Below are positions 22,501 through 32,800 of a stretch of DNA of 64,000 nucleotides, piece after piece. The stretch spans positions 558,001 through 622,000 of the forward strand of contig JAJKFH010001164.1 of the NCBI GenBank assembly GCA_023333565.1, written 5' to 3'. Origin of the DNA: Puffinus mauretanicus (taxonomy: Eukaryota; Chordata; Aves; Procellariiformes; Procellariidae). How positions within the stretch are numbered: position 1 is the first letter of the stretch; every line of letters starts with the position of its first letter. Made by a program: the position numbers and the translations under genes. Under the pieces are notes generated by a model. It was not told where the DNA came from and searched no databases. It saw nothing but the letters and a program-made list of their open reading frames with translations.

Positions 22501-25500
22501 GACTGCTGTTTGTTACCACCTGGTGAAAGCATCTTCTCTAATGATCAGCTTTGCCTTCATCCAGGGAGCTGTTCTGCTCCTTCACATGCTCCTTAATCCC
22601 CTCACTTGAAGGAACCCAGTTTGTCAAATTAGGCTGGAGGACAGAAGACGCCGTGTCTGAATCTGGCTTAATCCGTGCACAATTTGGGTCACGCGGCCTT
22701 TATCAGCAAGCGCTTGGTTGTTGTCAAAATCGGCACAAAGCGGAGCAGGAGGGTCAGGCTCTCTGCCGCGACCGGGCTTTGCCTGAATTCCTGCTGCCCT
22801 CTGCCGCCCGCGGAGCTGCCGGGCCGGGGCCGGGGCTGCGCCTTGCCAGGGCCAGCGCTGAGCTCCCGCTCCTTCACACCCGGCGCACCCCGGAGCTCTG
22901 ACCCCGGGCAGATGCTCACTGCAGCCTGGCTGTATTTCTACTCAAGTCCCTGGAAAAAATGCTTTTCTACCTTCATAAGAAAACGGGGAGCCGGACTCTT
23001 GCCAGCAGTGCCCACTGACGGGACGAGACGCAATGGGCACAAATCGATTAACGTGTCCACCTGAACGCAAGAAAACACCTCCTTTGTTCCTGTGAGGGTG
23101 GTCAAATGCTGACACAGGTTGCCCAGGGATATTGTGGAGTGTCCATCTGTGGAGATATTCAAAACCCAACTGCACGTGGTCCTGGGCAACCTGCTGTCAT
23201 GGACCCTAAGGGGGCTGGACTAGATGATCTCAAGAGGTCCCTTCCAAACCAAACAATTCTGTGATTACATATAAGCATTATGGAATAATACTAAGCATTA
23301 TATAAAAGCAGATATTGCTGAAAACCTCTCATTGAATAGGTAAAACCATCAACTGTACATGTTTGCAGATATTTTAAGCGTAATCCAAAGACAACTCTTC
23401 TGTCCTGCACATCACCGAAGAAACGAACATACCTTTTTTACAACTCCTGTAGTGGCCACGATGGTCTCTGCTCCTTCTACAGTCTTGTTTGCCACTGTGT
23501 TCACGCTGGCTACCACAGCTTCTCCCACCACATTGGCCTGCTCTTTGGTCTTCTCAGCAACTGGGATTTCAACAAAAGCAGAAAGTCAATGAGTTAGGCG
23601 CTGCCAAAAGGCTGCCAAATTCACTGGGACAATAAAACGATTGCATTCAGGTAAGAGAAGAAATCAGCCCTGGTACAGTCCTTATTTGGATTTTTTATGT
23701 GAGATCACGTCTGAATTTAGATCATGTACATGAGGGTTTTTTCTGATTCAAAGTTTTTTCTGATTCTGCAGCCTGTCAGTCTTTGTGGGCAACTGGAGAA
23801 TGAAAAATTCACTGTAAGATACTAAGAGACAGTTGTGCAAATAAGGTATTTTGCATTGCAGACTGCATATGACCTCTCTCTGGGTACCTTCTGTTTGATT
23901 CAATACACCTGGGTAGGGGAAAAAAAAAAAAAAAAAAAGAGTAATTTAGTCATGAAATTGTCCAGCGAAAGGATCCATTCATCTCTCTTCAAGGCAGTTC
24001 AGAAAGCTGCCCAGCCTTAGAGCTTGGGATACCTAGAAAGGTCCCTTAAGGTCCCTGACACTGTGACTGCCTGACAGGAGTCTCCCAAAGACCACAGTTT
24101 TGGCCCGACAGGAACTGATGCAAGAAAATCCTCTCCGCGTGCTGGGCAGCACTCTTGGCATTGTGAAATGTCTAAATTGCTGTGAATCATCCGAGTCTGC
24201 CAAGTGACATTTGTTAGATTTTTTTGACCTGCTCTACTGATTAAATATTTTCTCCCATCCACGTGCAATGCAAATGCCAGACCCCAAACCATCACTCCTG
24301 GCAAGCATCCTCCATTCATCAAATGGAAGGTCACGCAGATCAGCGGTGTCCCCCAGAGACCTTCCATTTGGCAGGAACGATGGCCTTATCAAGAGGCCCA
24401 GCAACACATCACAGATTTCCACATCCCTCTCAGGGCTGTGCTCTTACCTGAGGTCACACTTTGCACTACGCCTTCCTTGGTTTTGGTACCTGTGAAAGGA
24501 AACACACGGCCCATCAGTGCTTCCTGGCAAAGAACCCTCTGGTTTCTGGACATGGATGGCTTTCCTTTCTTACTAGGTGCGGTGGGGAGCCGTGGTGCTG
24601 CCGGCACCTCCTGCCGAGACACAAGCCGGCAGAAGGGACCAGCTTCCTTCCCCAGCAAAGTCAATGACCACCTTGGTGTCGGGAGTTGGATAACTTCAAC
24701 TACAAATTGTCTGGAGATGCCTAGACCTGAAAAATCTTGATTATAGCGTGCTTATTGTCTGTGAAATATTTCCAACAGAACAGTTGAGCAGAGGTAAATC
24801 AATGTTAAGCCAATTGTAAAAATGAATGTATATTAAGTGACCTGGTGAAATCTCACCTACTTCAGTCTTTCAAGACGTGGAATCCCACCCGTGACTCTCC
24901 CCTGCCTTTCAGCAGGATACTTGGCTGCAGTGGTCATTTAAAGCTTCATTCTGTACCTCTAATAAAGACTCCGGAGAAACTTGAGGCTGAATTTACAGAA
25001 CGACGACCCTCCTACTTACTAGATTCCCATTTCGGTGCCTCAGCCTAGGCTGTAAGTGCCTGCTCGCAGCGATACTCAAAATGCAGATGTTTTTATCTCA
25101 AATTATGAAAGTACACCATATGTATGCTTACATTGTAATTTATCTCGCTGTTCTCAAGGCAGAAAAGCTAACAGGATGTGAGGGCATTCAGTTTGCCACA
25201 CAAGTAGCCCTTAAGGAATAATTAATCTCTGCAGTTTTCCTCCAAGCTTGAAGTGACCTGCTCTACATCCCTTCTGTTTGTATACTGCAGCACGTATGTT
25301 AAATCTTATGGTAGATAGGCAGCCCCCACAGTAACTAGATGCTTTTTCAGATTACAAAAATAAAGGATCAGATCTATCTCTGTTGGAAGTTAAATAAACA
25401 AGTGCCAAAAGGTTCCACTGGTCCCACTTTACTGTATTTTGTAAGTCATCTGCACCTATACAGGCTGTTTTCAAATTTCCCATACTGATACAACAAAAGG

Positions 25501-28500
25501 ATTTTTATGGCCAACTGTCAAAATGATAGAAACGGAGAGCCAGGCAGAGCAGCGGTACCGGAGCATCCATGGGTGTGGTGGGAGAAATCAGCTACAAACC
25601 ACATCTCGTTCCCACTAACAGCCTGAAAAGCAAAACAGGTGCAGCGCCCTGATAACGACAGATCCAGCCCAGCTCTGGTCTGCCTGATACATGTTATGTA
25701 TTATTGAATGTAATTCTCAATTGTTGATTTATTTTGGTGGTTGTAATCGTTGCCTGGGGCAGAACAAAGCTGTTCTGCTACAATATGCCCTCAACATTTC
25801 ACTCCACCCTCCCGGACTGTGTTAAAACTGAAGAGATGAAATCTTTTTACTTTATACTTGTTACTGCTGTAAACTGCAGTTCCTAATGATGCACATGATA
25901 CGTGTGCACTGCTATAAACTGGATTTAATAATGATGTCCATGATATACAAATGTGTACAGAAGCACAGCAGTGAGCAGAGCAGATGCAAGTCTCAAGCCA
26001 TGAACGTGAGCTCCTGAACGGGCCGAGTGCACACCGATCAATTAGGTGCCATCCTGCCTCAGTTTCCCTCCCAGTGCCATTCCAATAAGAGACTGCCACA
26101 ATATTGATTGGACATACAAGATCTTCTCACATCGGACACAGATGTTCAAGCTTAACCCTTCTTTGCTGTTTTTTTGTCAAGGAACAGTTGTTAGGTAAGC
26201 AAAGTATATAATTTGCTGCACCAGCCTTGCCTACGTTTCAGTTTTGCAGTAAACGTGCTTGGTGAGACAAGAGCTGTACTTCTGTGTGGTTTTTTACCAG
26301 ACTTTTGAGTTAAGATGACTATCTGGGCTCGACTCTTTTGCAGGGGGAGGGGAGTGGGTGGGTGCCGTGTTTTCTGATGGAAAATAATTCCATAAAGGAG
26401 GGATGCAGGTAGAAGGAAAATACCCGAATCCATTTCAGAAGAGAAGCGGTGGCAGCGGGAAGTGCCACCGCTGGGGAGAGTTGGCCTCTTCTTCCTAACC
26501 CAGCCTCCTGACCACACCCGGTGACTCAGGCTCAGCATCCATTATGCACCACGTGAAATCTGACCTTCGGCGCGTACCCCTGCCAGCAACCCCCATCTGC
26601 TGAATCAGAAAGCAATCACCTGCTGCTCAATCTCATTTCACTCAAGCCTGCAGCTTGTGTACACAGGATTAAAAGTTCATGCATCCTGCCTCTTCTGAGT
26701 GCTGTGAGTCACCTCTAAGAGCTTGGGTATGGCAAGGGTGCGACTGAGGTGGTGGAGCGCTGTGCAGCGGGAAAAGAGTTGTAGTAGAAAAGGATGTTAG
26801 GACGTGCTGTAAGTCCCGCAGGAGTTCGCGCCGGAGTCACTTTGTTTAAGTAGAGGCTGGTGCGTTGGGACGTTCTGCGACATGCATGACCGAAAGCCGT
26901 TCTGGAAAGCTAGAAGTGCATTCTTTGTTGAGGCTTCCTGAACTATAGTATTAAACAGTACTATTGACCTTATACTCAATATTCTGATGCAGCTTTGCAT
27001 TAACTCCATTAATTAACTTCAGCATCACTTATGCCCCTATTTAAACCAAATAAAAATACAGCCCATTGAACCAACTTCTGGATATACATCAGCTGTGCAA
27101 GAACCCACAGCCACTTCAGTATACCAGAGGCTGTTACAGTTTGGAGACCAGACTGTGATTTTACTAAGTGCAAAGGTGGCCCATGCTACAGGTTTTCTCG
27201 CTCTCTTCGTGCACCCTCTTCTCTACCCTACACGCTCAGCAAGCCACGCAGCGGGGCAGGAGCACCCCACGCTCGTGACTCCCCCGGCGATGGTGGGGTC
27301 TCTGGCCAGCCCAGCCGTGAACCGCATTGCAGTGCTAGCACAGGAGGAGGCACCTCGGGCTCTGGCATGGGCTGGGGGAACTGAACCCGCGTGGCTCAGA
27401 GAGGAGGGACGAGGTGGCCGCAGAGCCCCGATGACACCGTCTGCTCCAGGCGGCTGCCTCTGAATGAGCATTTTTGACTCCCGGGGCAGCAGCAAGTGAC
27501 TCACCAGATGTGGTGGTTGTGCCCAGACATCTGGAATCCTCCTTGGAGAGTCAGTGACGAGTTAACACAAACCTGAATAAAAGTCAGGGATCCACTTAAT
27601 CCATCCTAGGCTTTGGGGTTTCCCCCCCACCTTTCCTGTCTTTCTGAAAAGACCCTCAAGCTTTTATACAAGTATTATTTTCTCCTAACACCCAAAACTC
27701 AGATTGCGTCACATAACTCTGCAGACCAAGCTGCTAGGATAGGGCACTGCAAAGGAAGGAGCAAGGAAGGAACAGTTCAGGTCTCTGGTTAACGCTTCGT
27801 GTGTCACAGAGTGAGAAAAGGTAGCACAGACAACGTAATAGTCACTCCAGTTTTAATTGATATACCTGGCCTCCACCTCTTCTATTTAAAAATAAGTTCT
27901 CTGAGCTAATCAGCATCTGGCCTTTGCTTTTCCTGCCTGTGAAAGACTGAATATTCCCCAAAGGGCTGAGCATCCCCCGGCGTGCAACAGGAATTGAATC
28001 AGCCCCAAGGCAAGGCACCATCCAGTGCATGACAGGGCAGGAATTGGCGGTATACCAAAAACCCAACAAACCAAAACAAAAAAGAAAAGGAGAAAGCCCT
28101 TCCTCTTCACCTTGATCCTTATTTGATCCTCATTCAGAGATTTAGGTTTTAAGAAGGCTTCTAGAAAACTTTATTGAAAAGGTTAGCATCTCACGAGCAG
28201 ACTCTGTGCGTCATGGCTGTGCAGAAATGAAAAACAGGTCACAGTACGGAGACGTACAACATGACTGAACAGAGATGTGAGGAATTATGTATAAAAATTT
28301 GGAATAATCCTTTCTGACATAGCTCGAACCAGGAAGCAGCCAGAGCAATAAGGATGCCACAAATTTGACACCTAGATCTGACATTTCACAGGCTGGTGTT
28401 TCAGTTAGTGGTTAGTTTAATTATTTACAGGGATGCTGTTTACCTTTTTTCTTGCGAGTCAGCTTCAAACTGAAATGTGAACTGTTACATACGTCCATTC

Positions 28501-29636
28501 ACAGCATGCCAATAGTTGAGTGTTTAAAATTTCAGGATGAAGACATTACCAGATCTGCTACGCATAAAATTTGTATTTCATTTGTCATTTACAAATATAT
28601 ATCAGTAGCTATTGTCAATATAACTGTCTTAAATATAGCAGCTACATACAGCTGTGGATGTTGCAGCATGACAGCAGGAAAAGCCAGCATGTGAACTTCC
28701 CTACTAAAAAAACCACCTCACTCCCACATCTAGCAAACATAAAAAGCTGTGTGAGGTGCAGTAACCAGCACCGAGGTAATCAGTTTTGGGAACTCAGGAC
28801 TTCACAGATTTTATAGTATCTGGAATACCTGACCATCCGGCCATATAATTATATGCGCTAAATAGCGGAAATAGCGGGTTTCGGGGGTGACCTTGAAGAG
28901 GAGGTTTCTGAAACAGCACAGTAACTGTGAGAGAGGTCTCTGGCCGGACATCAGGCATGCTGTTTTCCAGATCCTATCCTTTGGGCAAAATGAATTTGGG
29001 TGTCTCTTGTAAAGCAAGATTAATGTGTGCATGGGGAATGAAACAGGTCGGAGAACAGGAGAAGGATTTCAGGACAAAACAGTATGTTTGTGGGGAAACA
29101 GATGCATCCTGCAATCCCCACTTAACAACGCTGCTGGCTGCTCTCAGGGACCTCATCAGCGTGCCTCTCGCAGCACGGAGGCGAGGCGGGGATCAGCGGC
29201 GCTTGGCTGCTTGGAGAGTGACTGACTCACCCTGCAAACAATCAGTGAACAGTCATAACAGAAACCTTCCACCTGGGCATATGCTCCTTAACATTGCATT
29301 AGTTCTGCCTCCCCTGAAGCAGTGGCCGTTTCTATGTCTAATTTGCAGTTGGGGAAACTGAGGCACAGGGAGGATGTGGCAGCCCAGGCGATGTTATCCA
29401 GACCTCCTGCCATTCACCCCCAAGCTTTAGCCACAATATAATTTCCCCAGACTTTCTCAGAGAAAATCTATGCAGCAGTTCATGCTCAAATGTAGATTGA
29501 AAATAGTTCTCTTACCTACATACATCACCCCTTCTTTAGTCTTCTCTGCAGCCTCCGTCACTCCCTGCTTGGTCTTTTCTGCAGCAGCCACCACACCTTC
29601 TTTAGCAATGGAGAAACCTTTCTTAAAGACATCCAT
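13517..29636 (-). CDS. SNCG: SNCG, gamma-synuclein, complete 5-exon CDS (132 aa)
   Basis: The CDS joins minus-strand exons 29636-29516, 24489-24448, 23560-23433, 14833-14747 and 13537-13517: 399 nt, or 132 codons plus TAA. The first 97 residues are unmistakable synuclein, starting [19 protein letters not shown] with repeated KTK(Q/E)GV 11-mers, then a conserved [14 protein letters not shown] segment and TTGVVKK. Gamma identity follows from [21 protein letters not shown], the EDL that opens exon 4, and the neighbours ADIRF and MMRN2. Human SNCG is 127 aa. The 35-residue tail is Pro/Gly/Ala/Glu-rich and ends GENEGN. Synucleins are cytosolic proteins whose N-terminal half forms an amphipathic helix on curved acidic membranes; gamma is typical of peripheral neurons and retinal ganglion cells. 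Introns 1 and 2 are phase 1; introns 3 and 4 are phase 0. Introns total about 15.7 kb. Confidence 0.95.
13538..14746 (-). other. SNCG: SNCG intron 4
   Basis: A 1209-nt phase-0 intron. It contains a GC-rich patch (about 13795-13960) and a 32-bp tandem duplication (14296-14359). No further exon was recognised. Confidence 0.8.
14296..14359. repeat. 32-bp tandem duplication, two copies
   Basis: Copies at 14296-14327 and 14328-14359 share aaatctataga and atctaacttgtta and differ at two positions. It is a recent local duplication inside SNCG intron 4. Confidence 0.85.
14747..14833 (-). CDS. SNCG: SNCG coding exon 4 (variable tail)
   Basis: An 87-nt exon between gtgacttggcag and GGAGAG|GTAAGG, phase 0 at both ends. 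It opens [18 protein letters not shown] and continues with Ala, Ser, Thr, Glu and Gly. The opening EDL matches mammalian gamma-synuclein (KEDLRP), and splicing after VVKK keeps the frame. The exon is much more GC-rich than the rest of the gene and less acidic than the mammalian tail. Confidence 0.88.
16365..16387. repeat. Poly-T tract
   Basis: An uninterrupted T homopolymer of more than 20 nt inside SNCG intron 3. On the SNCG strand it is poly-A. No attached retroposon body was recognised. Confidence 0.8.
18008..18076. repeat. AT-rich / TA-alternating low-complexity block
   Basis: Several short runs of alternating TA (such as tatatatataaatatat and ttatatatataaaat) lie together within about 70 bp of SNCG intron 3. 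Confidence 0.75.
19323..19361. repeat. 20-bp tandem duplication, two copies
   Basis: The 19-mer tgaagcctgaatacaaagg occurs at 19323-19341 and 19343-19361, period 20, with no mismatch. Confidence 0.9.
22980..23268 (+). mobile_element. CR1 LINE 3'-end fragment
   Basis: About 290 nt match the remembered 3' end of avian CR1 elements in order: a gagccggactctt block, gacgggacgagacgcaatgg then gcacaaa, tgtgagggtggtcaaa, cacaggttgcccaggga, ggagatattcaaaacccaac, cctgggcaacctgct, ggactagatgatctcaagag and gtcccttccaaacc. It ends in an attctgtgatta-type terminus. It is 5'-truncated, as most CR1 copies are, diverged, and has no coding capacity. It lies antisense to SNCG, about 165 bp from the exon 3 donor within intron 3. 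Confidence 0.88.
23433..23560 (-). CDS. SNCG: SNCG coding exon 3
   Basis: A 128-nt exon after aaatcccag and before AAAAAAG|GTATGTTC. It encodes [18 protein letters not shown], then the [12 protein letters not shown] repeat and TTGVVKK, completing the membrane-binding half. It ends in phase 0, as in other synucleins. Confidence 0.95.
23736..23766. repeat. Two-copy tandem repeat, period 17
   Basis: The 14-mer gttttttctgattc is present at 23736-23749 and 23753-23766. Confidence 0.8.
23920..23938. repeat. Poly-A tract
   Basis: A homopolymeric A run of about 19 nt in SNCG intron 2, with no recognised retroposon attached. Confidence 0.75.
24448..24489 (-). CDS. SNCG: SNCG coding exon 2
   Basis: The 42-nt exon typical of synucleins, entered after cctttcacag and left at CCTCAG|GTAAGAG. 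It encodes [13 protein letters not shown] with phase-1 boundaries on both sides, so skipping it would delete 14 residues without changing frame. Confidence 0.95.
24490..29515 (-). other. SNCG: SNCG intron 1 (5.0 kb)
   Basis: A phase-1 intron. It contains a degenerate 45-bp tandem duplication (25863-25956) and a moderately GC-rich stretch (about 27230-27440). Open frames there look like chance, and no exon with two good splice sites and a recognisable product was found. Confidence 0.75.
25863..25956. repeat. Degenerate 45-bp tandem duplication
   Basis: Copy 1 (25863-25907) and copy 2 (from 25908) share actgct-taaactg, aatgatg-cat-atgata and gtgtgc/atgtgt with several substitutions and small indels, so it is older than the other duplications in the window. 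Confidence 0.65.
29516..29636 (-). CDS. SNCG: SNCG coding exon 1
   Basis: The ATG lies at 29636-29634 in the context AGAATGG. Forty codons plus one base encode [19 protein letters not shown] and the first KTKQGV and KTKEGV repeats, up to MYVG. The donor is TGTAG|GTAAGAG, phase 1. This matches the universal synuclein first coding exon in length and boundary. Confidence 0.95.
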
Positions 29637-29772
29637 TCTTCTTGCTTGCTAGGGTCTTACCCGGACGATCTGAGCGAGGGACAGCAGCAAAAAGCACCTC
29701 AAGACCGGGACTGCAATATGCAGCCTTGCCCTCCGTGGATACTCGGTTTCTCTGCCAGCCTCTGTCTTTGCT

Positions 29773-29876
29773 TTTACTCCTCCTCTGGATGAAGGCAGTG
29801 TGGCAAACCTCACAGCCTTTGCCGGCTCTTATTGATGAAGTGCACTGCAGTGTAGCCAATGCCTGTGAACAGCTGA
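29773..29876 (-). promoter_or_regulatory. SNCG: SNCG proximal promoter candidate
   Basis: Upstream of the SNCG ATG there is no perfect TATA box. GTAAAAG at about 29778-29772, an AATAAG at 29833-29828, an inverted CCAAT box (29860-29856) and an E-box CAGCTG (29870-29875) cluster within 240 nt of the start. The start site itself cannot be placed. Confidence 0.3.
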
Positions 29877-32800
29877 TACTGAAATATTAATGATACGGAT
29901 CTGCTTGGGAAGATTTAAGAAGGGAGGGGGAGAGGAGGAGAGGGAGGACATCGGTAGGTAAGGGACTGTCTGGAAAATTTCCAGACAGATAAAGCTTTTA
30001 AAATACGCTGCAATGCTCTCACTCAAGGATGCTCTCATATGAAGAGGGAGACTTTATCCGAAGAGCTGAGTTCCTGAAAGGGCATCTCCTCGAGGCTGCA
30101 GCAGGAGGCAAGCACGAGCTCTCCTGGGTTCCCAGAGGCTGGAGAGCCTGTCAAGCTGGTAGCAGACAAACAGGGTCAGGTTTCTTGGTCTGGCAGTTAC
30201 CAGAACTGTAACAAGAACATTATTTCTAGTAAATACGGAGAGAAAAAGGGAACCAGCTAGAGCTTGGTGCTCAAGTGAAGGGAGCTGGAAGTCCCACTGG
30301 CCATGTTTGTCAAGTCTGCAGTTGGCCCCTCAAGGCATTTAGTATAAACCATTTTTGCTCAGCTGCACATCCCGTTACAATGGTTCATTTCTCAAAAAAT
30401 CAGATGCTGTTGGGGGAAATCCTGTTTCCTATTTGTTTCGCTGAGTTGCTGTAGACAGAGCTCCGCCGCTGCAGAGCGAGATGACGTTTTACACCTATGC
30501 CACCACTCACCTCGGAGGTCGGTGCCGCAGAGCGCGGCGGGGCGAGAAGATCATCCAGCTGAGAACTGACTGGGGAAATCTTACAGCTGGCAGAGGGGAT
30601 CCAGCCAGCCTCAAGGCCTCACTAGGACAAAATACCAAAACGTATGATTGTTAATCACAGTTGGATATCCTAGTGTGCTTAAAATTAAACTCAAGCTAAA
30701 TTGTTTTCTGAAGTAGGTTTTGAGTGGCCCAAATCAGCTATTGTCCCACTAGCACAAACTGAAATTCAACGCAAGCACCCGTGAAAGCAATTGCTGGTGC
30801 AACGAGGTGATTACTTATTTTTATTATTATTTAATGGTGCCACGTCTGAAGCTATGGAAGCCATGGAGCACTGGTCTCGGAGCACAAACCCTGACCAGCT
30901 TTGGCTGCTTTTCCTTACCAGGCAAACAGGATACAAAATTCAGAGATTTAACTGCATTATGGGAGGGTAGCACACCGTAACATCGTGAAGTGTAGCGGTC
31001 CATAAGCCACTGCTGCCACAAGTTATCAGATGGGGAACAACTACAGAGAAAAGACAAAAGTCTGAACAAAAAAAGTTACACATCTGTACATACATGCAGA
31101 CATGTACATAAACATAGTTCTTACTATAGGGAGTGTTTAGTTTTGGGGAGTGTTTTTTTACTCCATATGAAACAATTGAAATAGTGTTGATCTGTAAAAT
31201 AACATATGGATTTCTTAATTTTTTTCTCACAAATGTGTCTCCTTACTTACAAATGAAGAACAAATTTCCATTTGAATGTAGAGGAGCCAAATCTCTGACA
31301 GGCTAATAAATTTATCAATTGTTAATTAAAAAAAGTGCAAGATTCAGGGGAAGGCCAACACAACATACCAATTATTATAAGAGCTCTCACTGTTCTAGAC
31401 AGTTGCAGCAAGGAGTGAAAAAAGATTTTTCTTACCATCTTTCAAAATTTCCTTTAGGTGGCTGATTGACCGCTATCCAAGGTGCACGGCTGGTGCTCAT
31501 TTCTGCTCCCAGTGTATTCTTAAATTGAAGATATATGTGTCTTATCCGTATCATACGACCACTGGTTTAGGCTAGCTGCTCTTGGAGTCAGTCGGAAGAC
31601 TCCCATGGATTCCATTAGGCACAGGGCAGGAGTCTTGTTTTTGCTACATTTGGTAAAAGGTGAATTTGCCATCTTTGGGAATGGCTACTGGGCCCATTTC
31701 CTTTTTCACTAGGCTTTCAAGGAGCATTAAAGCAAAGCACAGTGCTTCCCAGGGTTATGGGTTTTACTGGTATTTTCAGGAGAACGCCTAGCCTGATAAG
31801 GCTGAGTGAGAAGCCTATTTTGATTTTGTTAAGCTCTTGTTCTGTCATTGTGATTTGTACAATTGAATTCTACGTATTTTGCATTGCTATAAAAGGTAAC
31901 AAATACATGAAATATCAAGCCATCCTGGGATGTGAAACATGAATCATCACCAGATTGAATTAGCCAGTAGTGGGATACTCCTTTCCTGCATTCGCCTCTC
32001 CCGATGACCTTCAGAAAGAGCTCACAAGAGGCATTTAAATGCCGTTGGATCACTCCCAAGGCAGCGGGCAGTTTGCGCAGCCATTGTTTTACCTTGAAAC
32101 CCTTTTAGGAAAGCTCTGGACTCAGGACAACGCGTAGGTGATCTATATAGGGCAAGCATCAATAACGGCTCCTGAATGTTTGCCACCCCATGGCAACTGT
32201 GGCACCCTGTTTCTATTCTAAGCAGAGGATTCAGTTCTGATTTGTTGCCAATCCTGCCTTGGGCAAACCTAACAACAGGAGTTAATGTAAGCAACCTTGG
32301 CTTTCAGATTTTGCGAGGATCTCAACTTTGTACCTGAAAAACAATTTTTCCTTGTGTTAGATAACATAATCAGCAGCTAAAGAGAAGGTCCTCCAGTGGG
32401 CAATTCAGAGAACCCAAGTTCCCATCTCACCTGGCAGCAACCTCTTTTTCTCTGTTATCTAGTCAGTTAAGCTAGACATTAAGTTCCCATTTTTTTCTAT
32501 TGAGTTTCATTTATATCACTTTGTAAACAAATTCATATCTCTCAAACATTTAGCTGATCTGCATAATGCCAAAAGAAAGTTTCATCTTGATGTGTGCAAT
32601 GACAAACCATCCAACCGTTGTTCCTTTAAAGTCTGAATTCCGTCTGCTCAGGCTTGTTCATCGAGCCTCTTGCTGCATAACACCGTAGTTTCTGGAGAGT
32701 CTCTGAAAGGTGCAGTTCCCCAACTCCCTCTGGGTGTTGGTGGCCAATATCTGGAAGCAGGCCTGTGCAATGCCTGCCAGTAATTCTGGAATATGGGCAA

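Larger units (their letters stand above)
14834..23432 (-). other. SNCG: SNCG intron 3 (8.6 kb)
   Basis: A phase-0 intron. It carries a long poly-T (about 16365-16387), a T-rich tract at 17876-17890, an AT-rich block with alternating TA (about 18000-18080), a 20-bp tandem duplication at 19323, a CpG- and GC-rich patch (about 22740-22920) and a CR1 LINE 3' fragment (about 22980-23268). An exon-like segment at 20309-20240 is discussed as a finding. No independent gene was recognised. Confidence 0.75.
23561..24447 (-). other. SNCG: SNCG intron 2
   Basis: An 887-nt phase-1 intron with a poly-A run (about 23920-23938) and a short tandem copy of gttttttctgattc (23736 and 23753). Nothing else was recognised. 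Confidence 0.85.

Noticed and set aside
27095..27463. 122-codon plus-strand frame in SNCG intron 1
   Set aside because: Composition-driven Pro/Ala/Gly-rich translation in a GC-rich stretch, with no similarity to known proteins.
28441..28475. Minus-strand donor-like GTAAAC after a Lys/Arg-rich run in SNCG intron 1
   Set aside because: No acceptor or conserved peptide, and SNCG exons 1 and 2 already join in phase with the known protein.
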